Virus record (IMG/VR): IMGVR_UViG_3300017917_003721
Location: 1 to 25,998 of that record
Origin: a virus
Length of the DNA stretch: 25,998 nucleotides
Strand: one strand, 5' to 3'
The notes beneath the pieces were generated by a model. The model saw only the letters and a program-made list of their open reading frames with translations, made no database searches and had not been told where the DNA came from. Of the stretch, positions 18,530 through 25,998 are shown piece by piece. Both the position numbers and the translations under genes were made by a program. How positions within the stretch are numbered: the stretch's first letter is position 1; the number at the start of each line of letters is the position of its first letter.

Positions 18530-18994
18530 ATGCCTAAATGTTATCAATTGATTGGAGTGCCTGCTTCGGGTAAAACTACTTGGATCGAATCTCAAGATTG
18601 GGCCCTTACCTGTGCTCGAGTTAGCACAGACAAGTGGGTTGAAATCTATGCTAAAGAGATCGGTAAGACCTATAGTGAAGTGTTTAATGATTTTATGCCT
18701 ACTGCGGTAGATCTAATGGCTAAAGAGATCGTTACCTATCGCAGTATGCACCGAAATATCATTTGGGATCAAACCAGCACCACTGTAAAAAGCCGATTGC
18801 GTAAATTTAACATGTTACCCAATTATGAGCATATTGCTGTGGTATTCAAAACTCCGCCAATCAGTGAATTAAAGCAACGATTGGCCGGTCGTCCTGGTAA
18901 AGAAATTCCTTGGGAAGTTGTGGCAGGAATGATCGATAATTTTGAAATGCCCACAGAAGAAGAAGGGTTTAAAGAAATTTGGATAGCCAGTTGA
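18530..18994 (+). CDS. Polynucleotide-kinase-like P-loop ATPase
   Basis: 154 residues from ATG 18530; a start at 18509 is also possible. QLIGVPASGKTTWI is a Walker A loop; ARVSTDKWVE and NIIWDQTSTTVKSR match the DxW and WDxT blocks of the AAA_33 / T4 Pnk-type kinase family; RLAGRPGKEIPWEVVAGMI is the lid region. T4 Pnk phosphorylates RNA 5' ends in tRNA repair. The 3'-phosphatase domain of T4 Pnk is absent here. It fits a tRNA-rich phage, but the substrate is inferred. Confidence 0.7.
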   Translation: MPKCYQLIGVPASGKTTWIESQDWALTCARVSTDKWVEIYAKEIGKTYSEVFNDFMPTAVDLMAKEIVTYRSMHRNIIWDQTSTTVKSRLRKFNMLPNYEHIAVVFKTPPISELKQRLAGRPGKEIPWEVVAGMIDNFEMPTEEEGFKEIWIAS

Positions 18995-19020
18995 CAAATT
19001 GGTAAAAACTGTGTTATAAT
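18991..19020 (+). promoter_or_regulatory. Sigma70-like early promoter with perfect TATAAT
   Basis: TTGACA, 18-base spacer, TATAAT, overlapping the stop of the kinase gene. It drives the metallophosphatase, which has a very strong AAAGGAGG. Confidence 0.75.
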
Positions 19021-19045
19021 ATTATTTTAAAGAAAGGAGGGCAAG

Positions 19046-19651
19046 ATGCCTAGTGTATTTTTAGTTAGTGACACGCACTTCGGACATACCGGTGTCTGCC
19101 GCTTCACACGTAACGACGGTGTTACAAAGTTAAGACCGTGGGACAATCCTGCAGAAATGGACGAAGCCATGATCAAGGCTTGGAACGAACGTGTTAAGCC
19201 CACAGATAAGGTTTACCACTTAGGTGACGTTGTAATCAACCGTAAGGCATTGCCTACCTTGGCTCGGTTAAACGGTGATAAGGTATTAATTCGCGGTAAC
19301 CACGATATCTTCCCTGATGCCGAGTATCGGCAATACTTCCGTGAACTTCGTGCATATCATGTTATGAACGGTATGATTTTAAGTCATATTCCTGTACACA
19401 GTGATAGTTTGGGCCGTTTCGGTGTTAACATTCACGGACACTTACACGCAAATCGTGTCAAGAAGGCTCGTGGTGTTGATGCACGTACCGGCGAAATCTT
19501 ATACAGCGACGAACCCGATGTGCGTTACCATTGTGTCTGTGTTGAACAGACTCCAGATTTTGCTCCTATCTTATTCGAAGATGTGTTAAAGCGTATTGGG
19601 GAAGAAGGTGGCGAAGTTGGATTTCGTAATGGAAACGGTCCTACCATGTAA
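19046..19651 (+). CDS. Calcineurin-like metallophosphatase
   Basis: 201 residues. VSDTHFGHTG (DxH), VYHLGDVVI (GD), LIRGNHDIF (GNHD) and VNIHGHLHAN (GHLH) are the four metal-binding blocks of the metallophosphoesterase superfamily. Phage members of this size are common; activity on nucleotides, RNA ends or phosphodiesters is possible. The ribosome site is near perfect, so high expression is expected. It is followed after 8 bases by the GGQ gene. Confidence 0.85.
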   Translation: MPSVFLVSDTHFGHTGVCRFTRNDGVTKLRPWDNPAEMDEAMIKAWNERVKPTDKVYHLGDVVINRKALPTLARLNGDKVLIRGNHDIFPDAEYRQYFRELRAYHVMNGMILSHIPVHSDSLGRFGVNIHGHLHANRVKKARGVDARTGEILYSDEPDVRYHCVCVEQTPDFAPILFEDVLKRIGEEGGEVGFRNGNGPTM

Positions 19652-19659
19652 GGTGTTGT

Positions 19660-20034
19660 ATGAAAATCACAGAAGATCAATTTAGATTCGAGTGGTACAG
19701 CGGCACAGGCAAAGGTGGGCAACATCGCAACAAGCATCAAAACTGTTGCCGTTGTATTCACGAACCTACTGGTATTATCGCTAATGGTACTGCTAGTAGG
19801 AGCCGTGAAGATAATCGGGCGTCGGCTTATGCTACTTGCAGAGCCCGAGTTGCCGCACACTTTCATAAAGACAAGGAGCGCGGACTTGCGGGAACAGAAC
19901 GTATTCGTACATATCACGAACCCGACAACCATGTTACAGACCATGCCAGTGGATTTCAAGACACTTATACCAATGTTGTCATCAAAGGTAATATGGAAGA
20001 TGTAATCGAGGCAAGAGCAAAGGCAGTTCGATAA
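19660..20034 (+). CDS. GGQ release-factor-domain protein
   Basis: 124 residues. WYSGTGKGGQHRNKHQNCCRC with G19-G20-Q21, then IHEPTGIIANGTASRSREDNR, matches domain 3 of class I release factors, which cleaves peptidyl-tRNA. Codon-recognition domains are absent. The length fits a rescue factor such as ArfB or the PrfH type, though the Lys/Arg-rich tail typical of ArfB is short. It probably frees stalled ribosomes. Overlaps the next start (TAATG). Confidence 0.8.
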   Translation: MKITEDQFRFEWYSGTGKGGQHRNKHQNCCRCIHEPTGIIANGTASRSREDNRASAYATCRARVAAHFHKDKERGLAGTERIRTYHEPDNHVTDHASGFQDTYTNVVIKGNMEDVIEARAKAVR

Positions 20035-20213
20035 TGAACGATGAATTAGAATATAAAATAAAATCAAAAGAAGCCGAATTAGTCAAATATAAAGAATCAA
20101 GTAAAAATTTTCCCTACGAATTACGTAAACGATTTGCAGTCCATTACATAAAAATGTTAGAGGAACAACTTGATAAATTATATGAGGAAAAACGTTTGAG
20201 AGACGGTCCTTAG
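20034..20213 (+). CDS. Small charged helical protein (59 aa)
   Basis: ATG 20034 overlaps the preceding stop. The product is Lys/Glu-rich and helical (NDELEYKIKSKEAELVKYKE..., HYIKMLEEQLDKLYEEKRLRDGP). The stop TAG lies inside tRNA-Arg(TCG), so the last codons are tRNA sequence. Function unknown. Confidence 0.6.
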   Translation: MNDELEYKIKSKEAELVKYKESSKNFPYELRKRFAVHYIKMLEEQLDKLYEEKRLRDGP

Positions 20214-20278
20214 TTCAATGGATAGAATGCTTGGCTTCGAACCAAGCGGTGTGGGTTCGATTCCTGCAGGACCGGCCA
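20204..20278 (+). tRNA. tRNA-Arg(TCG)
   Basis: Acceptor CGGTCCT/AGGACCG, G73, CCA; anticodon arm CTTGG-CTTCGAA-CCAAG. It overlaps the end of the 59-residue gene by 10 bases. Confidence 0.9.
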
Positions 20279-20290
20279 TAGGAGATCTAT

Positions 20291-20470
20291 ATGAAAACAA
20301 AATGGAAAAGATTTCAACCGATGACTCCTACAGCTGAGGAAAAGATTAAATTAATTCTAGACCGAGGCGGCGAAGTCATTGTAGAAACAAAAACTTATAT
20401 CGATATTAAAAGATTGTCCAGTATTGCTCGTATAGATCAATACGGACGAGTTGAATGGAGGCCGGAATAA
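20291..20470 (+). CDS. Small hypothetical protein (59 aa)
   Basis: AGGAG lies 7 bases before ATG 20291. It reads KWKRFQPMTPTAEEKIKLILDRGGEVIVETKTYIDI..., then IARIDQYGRVEWRPE: a short helix and two beta hairpins. Its last codons and stop form the 5' arm and loop of the terminator. Function unknown. Confidence 0.6.
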   Translation: MKTKWKRFQPMTPTAEEKIKLILDRGGEVIVETKTYIDIKRLSSIARIDQYGRVEWRPE

Positions 20471-20492
20471 TTTCCTGCCTCCTTTTTTTTTT
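20457..20492 (+). terminator. Intrinsic terminator
   Basis: GGAGGC (20457-20462) and GGAA pair with TTCC and GCCTCC (20477-20482), then ten T. It ends the early-type operon and overlaps the last codons of the 59-residue gene. It is the only clear Rho-independent terminator in the window. Confidence 0.85.
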
Positions 20493-20505
20493 GATAATTA
20501 GCTGT

Positions 20506-21528
20506 ATGAGTAATTTACATATACTAGGAAACCCAACTGGACCGGTTAATATTAAAAACAGAATAGATCCATTTGCTATAGCTGTTATCAAATTTGTTGA
20601 AAACATGACAAAATTAGGATGGAACTGTATACATTACGGTACCGTCGGTTGTGAAGTTGACTGCGAAACTGTTATCTGTTTAGATAAAATATATCCTAAT
20701 AGAAATGCATCTGTAGAAGTATTCAATCGAAATGCTGCTACAGAAATTAAGAAAAGAAAAAAACCTGGAGACCTGATCATGTGCTTTCATGGTTGGGAAA
20801 ATCAAGCGGCCGCAGAAGCCAACAACGACCTTCCTATTATAGAACCCAGTATCGGCTACGATCATAAAGCGGTGTTTGCTCCCTATCGTGTATTTGTCAG
20901 CTATGCTCAAATGCACATGTTCTATGGTCAACGAGATATGTTAATGTCTCCTTCCTGGTGGGACGCTGTAATTCCTAATGCATTTACGCCCAGCGAATTT
21001 GAATATAACGAAAATAAAGAAGATTACTTTCTTTACTTCGGTCGTGTCATTAAAAATAAAGGTGTAGATATTGCCATACAGGCAACAGAAGCCACAGGAA
21101 AAAAATTAATTATCGCAGGACCGGGAGATCTCTCAGATCTAGGATACAAAGAAATTCCCAGCCATGTAACCTGCACAGGATTAGTAGGGGCCGAGCAACG
21201 TCGAGAACTTATGAAAAATGCTCGCGCTATTTTAGGTCCTACATACTATGTTGAGCCTTTCGGCAATATGGTTGCCGAAGGGTACTTCTGCGGCACTCCG
21301 GCAATTACCACAGACTGGGGCGGTTTTACTGAAACTGTACAGCATGGTATCACAGGATTCCGTTGTCGAGAATTTAAAGACTTTATCTATGCTATAGAAA
21401 ATATAGACAGTATTAAGCATCAAGCCTGTAGAGATTACGCAATGGCCACCTATGCTGAAGATGTGGTACACAAGAAATTCGACGACTACTTTAAAAAAAT
21501 ATTAAAAGGTGATTTTTACAGAAAATGA
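20506..21528 (+). CDS. GT4-family glycosyltransferase
   Basis: 340 residues from ATG 20506; the longer frame begins in the terminator and is rejected. FLYFGRVIKNKGVDIAIQA, LIIAGPGD and VEPFGNMVAEGYFCGTPAITTDWGG form the C-terminal nucleotide-sugar-binding half of GT-B family 4 enzymes, with the EPFG Glu as phosphate/ribose contact. The N-terminal acceptor half is divergent. It probably adds a sugar to a glycan or DNA/protein target. Starts a run of glycan genes and overlaps the next gene by four bases. Confidence 0.8.
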   Translation: MSNLHILGNPTGPVNIKNRIDPFAIAVIKFVENMTKLGWNCIHYGTVGCEVDCETVICLDKIYPNRNASVEVFNRNAATEIKKRKKPGDLIMCFHGWENQAAAEANNDLPIIEPSIGYDHKAVFAPYRVFVSYAQMHMFYGQRDMLMSPSWWDAVIPNAFTPSEFEYNENKEDYFLYFGRVIKNKGVDIAIQATEATGKKLIIAGPGDLSDLGYKEIPSHVTCTGLVGAEQRRELMKNARAILGPTYYVEPFGNMVAEGYFCGTPAITTDWGGFTETVQHGITGFRCREFKDFIYAIENIDSIKHQACRDYAMATYAEDVVHKKFDDYFKKILKGDFYRK

Positions 21529-22286
21529 AAAAGGCTCTAATGATAACCAGCGTTATCGACATCGATAACTCCTACCCACTGACCTACAGCCAGGTTCGAT
21601 CTTTCTTTGGTAATCAAGAAAGATTCAGACAAACTATCTCTACAATCTGTATGCTTGATCATATAGCAGACGAAGATACTACATTGTTTTTAGTTGATGC
21701 CAGTGAAAACAGTGACACTTATAAAAACATTTTGTCTTATCAAAAAAATCTTGTTTACGTTGATGTCAGGAAAGAATTTCCAGAAATATACCAATTAATC
21801 AGAACTCACAAGCATAAAAGTTATTGCGAAATGATGTTGCAGATTACATTTCTAGAAAAATATAAAGAAGTCCTTTCTAAATTTGATTTTATTTTCAAAG
21901 TTAGCGGACGATACTTTTTCGACAGTAGCGTTAACCTATCATCGTGTACCAGTCAAAATGTCGATAAATTTTTGTTTAAAAAACCAATGCAATTTGATTG
22001 GAGCGATAATTGGGGCTATTCTATGGTTGACCGCAGAGCCATTCAAAACGACAACAAACTTCGACAGTATTCTTCTGTGTTTTATGGATGGGGACAGATG
22101 AATAACGATGCTATGTTAGATATCTTCCGAGTAGTAGCTGAGTTTACAAACAGAGAAGAAACTATGCACTATGACATCGAAACTTTATTATATTATTTTA
22201 CCAGAGACTTTGAAGATAGAATCATAGAACACGATTGGAAAATCTACGGATTTACCGGAGTGGACGGAACTTTCTTGAGGTACTGA
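21525..22286 (+). CDS. Glycosyltransferase-like protein
   Basis: 253 residues. LMITSVIDI(D)NSYPLTYSQVRS, FLVDAS and FDFIFKVSGRYFFDSS (residues ~123-138) resemble sugar-transferase-like proteins with a K(V/I)SGRY motif found in LPS and capsule loci. A donor-binding DxD is not clear. It lies between GT4 and the DUF6445-like gene in a tightly spaced operon. Family assignment is tentative. Confidence 0.45.
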   Translation: MKKALMITSVIDIDNSYPLTYSQVRSFFGNQERFRQTISTICMLDHIADEDTTLFLVDASENSDTYKNILSYQKNLVYVDVRKEFPEIYQLIRTHKHKSYCEMMLQITFLEKYKEVLSKFDFIFKVSGRYFFDSSVNLSSCTSQNVDKFLFKKPMQFDWSDNWGYSMVDRRAIQNDNKLRQYSSVFYGWGQMNNDAMLDIFRVVAEFTNREETMHYDIETLLYYFTRDFEDRIIEHDWKIYGFTGVDGTFLRY

Positions 22287-22287
22287 C

Positions 22288-22839
22288 ATGAATTTAGATC
22301 TAATGGTCATCGATAATTTTTATTCTAATCCGGATAATGTTCGTGCCTATGCCTTAGAACAACCTTTCGATGTTAAGGGTAACTATCCTGGTTCAAGAAC
22401 TAAACCTTACCTGCCTCAAGATGTAAAAGATGCTATACAATATTGGATGGCATTTGCTGGAGAAATCACAGACTGGTTTGAAAATACAGGATACACCGGG
22501 GCTTTTCAAATAGCCACAGCACAGGATAGAACCTGGATACACAGCGATCATTTTAATATGTGGGCAGGAGTTTGTTACCTTACACCCGATGCTCCTCATA
22601 CTGGCGGCACGGCACTTTATCGTCATCGTGCTACTGGATTTTATAGACGCGGCGACATAGAAGTTGGCGACGGCTACGATTATACCAAGTGGGATAAGTT
22701 TGACACTATCGGAAACAAATATAATCGTTTGATCTTATATAGGGCAGATTTATTTCATGCCAGTGTTGATTACTTTGGAGACAATCTACACAATGGTCGT
22801 TTATTTCAAACGTTCTTCTTTAACACAGAAAAATACTAA
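22288..22839 (+). CDS. DUF6445-like Fe(II)/2OG-type oxygenase
   Basis: 183 residues. RTWIHSDHFN gives H85-x-D87, GVCYLTPDAPHTGGTALY the middle strands, RLILYRADLFHASVDYFG the distal H157, and NGRLFQTFFF the R171. This matches the DUF6445 family of phage and bacterial proteins with a 2-oxoglutarate-oxygenase active site. It is a different branch from the four Asp/Asn-hydroxylase-like genes. It probably hydroxylates a sugar or protein in the same pathway as the adjacent transferases. Start spacing is one base after the previous stop. Confidence 0.7.
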   Translation: MNLDLMVIDNFYSNPDNVRAYALEQPFDVKGNYPGSRTKPYLPQDVKDAIQYWMAFAGEITDWFENTGYTGAFQIATAQDRTWIHSDHFNMWAGVCYLTPDAPHTGGTALYRHRATGFYRRGDIEVGDGYDYTKWDKFDTIGNKYNRLILYRADLFHASVDYFGDNLHNGRLFQTFFFNTEKY

Positions 22840-23591
22840 TGCCTAAAATTGTTCAAGTTATATTCTCTACAAATAGATTAGAATATCTCATACCCACCCT
22901 ACGATATATGCAGAATATCAATTATTATGGGTGCGAAGTACACAGAGTTATCATCGACGATTATCCTAGAACTAGAAACAATACAATGTTTTTAGAACTC
23001 TGCAAATTGTACGGTATTGATGAAATCATCCTCAATAACGAAAATAAAGGTCTGAGTCTTAACTGGACTGATTTTTATAAACTTATAGCAGAAAGAGATT
23101 ATGATTATATTTTTCATCTTGAAGACGATGTTAAAATAATGCAGCCGGTGTTAGTCACAGATTTAATTGAGCTTTTAGAAAACAATTCTGATGTTAGCCA
23201 AGTTCAACTAGCAAGACAGGCATGGTATAGCCATGAAGAGGATCCCAAGGCTAGCAGTACAGACTTTATCTACAAAAATTATCGATATATCAAAGGCAGT
23301 TTAATTTTTTCTCCAATGGCTAGTTTGTGCCCAATTTCAGTGGCACGATTACCGATTGCCCAAGAACAGGGTTGCAATCTCAATGAAGGTATTATTGGAC
23401 AGTATATGTTTGAACGACTTAATAAAGTGTCGTATAATGTTAGAAACTATTACGGCGGGCCGATTATCAATCATATTGGAGAATGGTTTGTAGGACGCAG
23501 GGTTTTACCCACTGAACCCAGCTATGAAATGTTTGCCCATTACGATCCGAATTTAAAATATTATAGTAGGGACGGAAGATCATTTCCATGA
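22839..23591 (+). CDS. GT-A glycosyltransferase (GT2-like)
   Basis: 250 residues. KIVQVIFSTNRLEYLIPTLRYMQ, VHRVIIDDYP and DYIFHLEDDVKIMQP provide the GT-A start, second strand and LEDD metal/nucleotide-sugar motif. Later GRRVLP and NHIGEW could be acceptor-side blocks. Its start overlaps the DUF6445-like stop by one base and its stop overlaps the deaminase start, so the operon is continuous. Confidence 0.7.
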   Translation: MPKIVQVIFSTNRLEYLIPTLRYMQNINYYGCEVHRVIIDDYPRTRNNTMFLELCKLYGIDEIILNNENKGLSLNWTDFYKLIAERDYDYIFHLEDDVKIMQPVLVTDLIELLENNSDVSQVQLARQAWYSHEEDPKASSTDFIYKNYRYIKGSLIFSPMASLCPISVARLPIAQEQGCNLNEGIIGQYMFERLNKVSYNVRNYYGGPIINHIGEWFVGRRVLPTEPSYEMFAHYDPNLKYYSRDGRSFP

Positions 23592-24106
23592 AAGAAAAGT
23601 TTATTAAGATGTATATGGATTGGGCTCTACGTGCTGCAGAACTCAGCCATGCCCGCAGGCTTCATGTAGGTGCAGTCATTGTCAAAGACGATACTGTGAT
23701 CAGCTACGGCTATAATGGTATGCCCGCAGGATGGGATAACAACTGCGAAGATGTAGAATGGTGCTCAGCAGGTGGTTGGCTAAGCCCCGAAGAAATTGAA
23801 GAAGGCTGGCCATATGAAGGTGTATACTTAGATGCAGATGGTAACGAAATGCAGAGCCGATATAGGCTTAGAACTAAACCAGAGGTACTTCATGCAGAAT
23901 CAAATGCTATTGCAAAATTGGCGAAGTCTAACAACAGTGGGCTTGGTGCCGATCTGTTTGTTACTCATAGTCCTTGTATTGAGTGTGCCAAACTTATCTA
24001 TCAATCTGGTATTCGCCGTGTATTTTACCGCGAAAATTATCGGGATGACACTGGAACAGAATTTTTACAAAAATCTAGGGTAGAAGTAATAAAAGTAGAC
24101 CATTAA
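23588..24106 (+). CDS. dCMP deaminase
   Basis: 172 residues. VGAVIVKDD...YGYNGMPAG, H102-A-E104 and S-P-C130-I-E-C133 are the zinc-binding and catalytic blocks of dCMP/cytidine deaminases; the ~45-residue insert with NNCEDVEW is typical of phage dCMP deaminases. It makes dUMP for thymidylate synthesis during DNA replication. ATG overlaps the upstream gene by four bases. Confidence 0.88.
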   Translation: MKEKFIKMYMDWALRAAELSHARRLHVGAVIVKDDTVISYGYNGMPAGWDNNCEDVEWCSAGGWLSPEEIEEGWPYEGVYLDADGNEMQSRYRLRTKPEVLHAESNAIAKLAKSNNSGLGADLFVTHSPCIECAKLIYQSGIRRVFYRENYRDDTGTEFLQKSRVEVIKVDH

Positions 24107-24163
24107 AGTAGCATATAATTATGCAGTAGGTGTGATAACTAATAGTACTAAAGCAAGGAACTT

Positions 24164-24886
24164 ATGACTAAATTTGCTTGGTACAGCCTAGATCGGCAGA
24201 ATATTATAAATTTTCTGCACCTTATTGATCCATTGTTGGTTTCTCAACAGCTAACCATTCCTCAATTTCATAGAATTTTAGTCAATCATATCAAAAAGTA
24301 CCTACCAATTAAATTTAAAAAAAATAAAAATCCTTTAGTAAAAGTTAATGAAGTCTGGGTAGGTGGAACCTATTACAGCGATTTTGATCAAGAAAGAAAG
24401 AAGTGTATTCAGCTAGTGTTAGAGTATTCTCTTTTTGACGAAGAAATTAAAATTAGTAGAAGAAATTGGAACAAAATGTGCTGTGGTATTGCAGATACAT
24501 TACTGCATGAAGTCATTCACATGAGGCAATATCGAAGAAGAAAATTTAAAATTCTTCCCGATTATGCCAGTACAGCTGAAAAACAAGAACTGCGGCAAGA
24601 GCAAAGTTATCTAGGATGCTCAGACGAAATAGATGCTTATAGCTTTAACATCGCCTGCGAGCTATATGACAAGTTTAACGGCGACCCCGCTAGCATCATA
24701 AATTATCTTAATGAAAATCAAAAGGGCAAACGTAGAAGGCACAATAGTTGGAGAATGTATCTAAAAGCCTTTCAACATGATCACAACCATCCTATAATAC
24801 AAAGAGTGAAAACTAAAGTAGTCCGATACCTACCATTTGCTGAAATCGGCAAGCCTTATCGAAATAAAGATTGGATTGATCGTTGA
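24164..24886 (+). CDS. Zinc metallopeptidase-like protein (HExxH)
   Basis: 240 residues. ADTLLHEVIHMRQYRRR gives H115-E116-x2-H119; SDEIDAYSFNIA after it may supply the third ligand (Glu), the pattern of SprT-like and related gluzincin-type phage proteins. AAGGAAC precedes the ATG. The N-terminal 60 residues are basic and helical. A target cannot be named. Confidence 0.6.
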   Translation: MTKFAWYSLDRQNIINFLHLIDPLLVSQQLTIPQFHRILVNHIKKYLPIKFKKNKNPLVKVNEVWVGGTYYSDFDQERKKCIQLVLEYSLFDEEIKISRRNWNKMCCGIADTLLHEVIHMRQYRRRKFKILPDYASTAEKQELRQEQSYLGCSDEIDAYSFNIACELYDKFNGDPASIINYLNENQKGKRRRHNSWRMYLKAFQHDHNHPIIQRVKTKVVRYLPFAEIGKPYRNKDWIDR

Positions 24887-24911
24887 CACCTCTATAAGAT
24901 GATGTTATGCT
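24883..24911 (+). promoter_or_regulatory. Sigma70-like promoter
   Basis: TTGACA, 17-base spacer, TATGCT. The -35 overlaps the metallopeptidase stop. Its expected start would fall at or very near ATG 24918, so the message may be leaderless or the promoter may serve a later start. Confidence 0.5.
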
Positions 24912-24917
24912 TAAGGT

Positions 24918-25145
24918 ATGAACATCACAGCCCGTACCACAAAAATCAAAACCATTCGGCAGACTGATCCTAATTTCCAGATTATAGACGGAATGGTGAT
25001 TTCTCCCCGAGCGGGTTTTGAAATAAACCAAAGTTGTCCGAGAGAATACAAAATGATTATATCAGAATGTATTAATAACGGATGGCTCAAACCTGTAGCG
25101 CATGTTACAGAACGTGAATTTATTTTCATGGGGCTGACCAAGTAA
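24918..25145 (+). CDS. Small hypothetical protein (75 aa)
   Basis: MNITARTTKIKTIRQTDPNFQIIDGMVISPRAGFEINQSCPREYKMIISECINNGWLKP..., beta-rich with a short helix. TTAAGG lies 2-6 bases upstream of the ATG, too near for a good ribosome site. No family recognised. It precedes the dehydrogenase gene by 13 bases. Confidence 0.55.
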   Translation: MNITARTTKIKTIRQTDPNFQIIDGMVISPRAGFEINQSCPREYKMIISECINNGWLKPVAHVTEREFIFMGLTK

Positions 25146-25147
25146 TT

Positions 25148-25153
25148 TAAATA
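25148..25153 (+). promoter_or_regulatory. TAAATA box before dehydrogenase-like gene
   Basis: TTTAAATAATAGTATG, box 5 bases before ATG 25159 and no Shine-Dalgarno. Confidence 0.4.
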
Positions 25154-25158
25154 ATAGT

Positions 25159-25965
25159 ATGAATTTTTTTAAAAGACCAAAAATAGGAATCGTCGGACTA
25201 GGGTTTGTCGGCGGTGCAATAAGAGATGCAATGGCAGATCATTGCGAACTTGTATTAGTAGATAAGGATCCAAATAAAGCAAGTCATACCTTTACAGATC
25301 TAAAAGACTGCGAGGGAATATTTGTCTGTGTTCCCACACCTTTTAGTGACGACGGCAGATGCGATACTAGTATTTTAGAGTATGTCCTTGAAAATCTTAA
25401 AGACTACGAAGGTGTTATTATCAGTAAATGTACAGCACCTCCGCTGGTATATCGAGAACTAAACAGAAATCATTCTAATTTAGTACATGCTCCTGAATTT
25501 CTTACTGCTGCCAATGCTCACATTGATTATATAACGGGTAAGTTTATTATTATTGGCGGGCGTGTTTCCGCATTTAGAAATGAAGCCGAACGTATTATTC
25601 GACTAGGGCAACCCGAAGCAGAACATGTAGCTCATTGCACTATCGAAGAAGCTAGTCTAGCCAAATATACCATTAATTCTTTCTTGGCAACTAAGGTTAC
25701 ATTTATGAATGAACTATACCAGTTGTCAACTCTATTAGGAACTGACTATAATACAGTAGCACGAATGGTAACCATGGATGAACGTATTGGTAAAAGTCAT
25801 ATGCGTGTTCCAGGTCCAGACGGCGAATTCGGATTCGGAGGGATGTGTTTTCCGAAGGATACAAGTGCTCTATTAAAATTTGCCAGCGATGTTGGCGCAA
25901 ATATGAATGTTCTCGATGCGGCTGTTAAGAAAAATACGCTATTGAGGTTGACAGAACCTAAATAA
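25159..25965 (+). CDS. UDP-sugar 6-dehydrogenase-like protein, short form
   Basis: 268 residues. KIGIVGLGFVGGAIRD is the NAD-binding GxGxxG; VCVPTPF, SKCTAP, VHAPEFLTAANA and EASLAKYTINSFLATKVTFMNE are family blocks; FGFGGMCFPKDTSAL carries the catalytic Cys (C230). Family members usually have 390-450 residues and a C-terminal UDP-binding domain, which is absent. It would oxidise a nucleotide sugar to the uronate, feeding the glycosyltransferases, if the missing domain is not needed. Confidence 0.78.
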   Translation: MNFFKRPKIGIVGLGFVGGAIRDAMADHCELVLVDKDPNKASHTFTDLKDCEGIFVCVPTPFSDDGRCDTSILEYVLENLKDYEGVIISKCTAPPLVYRELNRNHSNLVHAPEFLTAANAHIDYITGKFIIIGGRVSAFRNEAERIIRLGQPEAEHVAHCTIEEASLAKYTINSFLATKVTFMNELYQLSTLLGTDYNTVARMVTMDERIGKSHMRVPGPDGEFGFGGMCFPKDTSALLKFASDVGANMNVLDAAVKKNTLLRLTEPK

Positions 25966-25976
25966 TCGTGTACTAT
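25948..25976 (+). promoter_or_regulatory. Sigma70-like promoter at window end
   Basis: TTGACA, 17-base spacer, TACTAT. It overlaps the end of the dehydrogenase-like gene and should serve a gene beyond the window. Confidence 0.55.
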
Positions 25977-25998
25977 ATCATAATTAATGGTCGGAGAA

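Noticed and set aside
19525-20067. Long minus-strand ORF opposite the metallophosphatase and GGQ genes
   Set aside because: Antisense to two genes with diagnostic motifs and good ribosome sites; low-complexity product.
24111-24124. TATAAT in GCATATAATTATGC as a promoter for the metallopeptidase
   Set aside because: No -35 at the proper distance; the site is a small palindrome only.

Overview
The window looks like an accessory region of a large tailed phage (Caudoviricetes, T4-like in transcription style), probably from an uncultivated, possibly aquatic, virus. The evidence is: AT-rich DNA with short, tightly packed and often overlapping genes; about 34 tRNA genes or tRNA-like units in 26 kb; T4-type late promoter boxes (TAAATA / TATAAATA) next to host-like TTGACA-17-TATNNT promoters; an HNH homing-type endonuclease; and typical phage auxiliary genes (dCMP deaminase, metallophosphatase, polynucleotide-kinase-like ATPase, GGQ release-factor-like protein). 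No structural, packaging or replication gene is present, so exact placement is not possible.

Layout. 1-3168: a truncated SGNH-like hydrolase, a glycosyltransferase-like gene and a radical SAM protein; two of these genes run at their 3' end into tRNA-Asp and tRNA-Ser. 3175-4895: a promoter and a dense tRNA array, interspersed with four small related elements. 4909-7987: three aspartyl/asparaginyl-hydroxylase-like oxygenases and two tandem glycosyltransferase-like paralogs. 8000-13629: a looser tRNA array mixed with a phosphoribosyltransferase, two methyltransferases, another oxygenase, two CDGSH-like mini-proteins, an HNH endonuclease and five unexplained structured intergenic segments. 13646-16980: small proteins, two tandem flavin-dependent halogenase-like genes and a QueC-like PP-loop enzyme. 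17093-20470: a compact early-type operon of small proteins, phosphatase, kinase, metallophosphatase and GGQ protein, ended by an intrinsic terminator. 20506-25965: glycosyltransferases, a DUF6445-like oxygenase, dCMP deaminase, a metallopeptidase and a short UDP-sugar-dehydrogenase-like gene.

How it may work together. The tRNA set covers most amino acids, includes an initiator tRNA, and sits beside genes for RNA end repair (kinase-like) and ribosome rescue (GGQ). This suggests maintenance of translation during infection. The sugar-transfer, methyl-transfer, hydroxylase and halogenase genes suggest modification of glycans or proteins, but no substrate can be read from the sequence.

The most unusual signal is a family of four elements in the 3.4-4.8 kb array. 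All share an AGGATNN ... CAGCAA motif and a matching NNATCCTGT motif that pair with compensating changes. One lies inside a tRNA-Asn as an intron-like insert. One encloses a complete but circularly permuted tRNA (3' half with CCA, one base, then the 5' half). Two enclose only a free anticodon stem-loop (UGU and UCU). A second pattern is the TAAATA box 5-10 bases before the start codons of many genes without Shine-Dalgarno sequences, which suggests leaderless late mRNAs.
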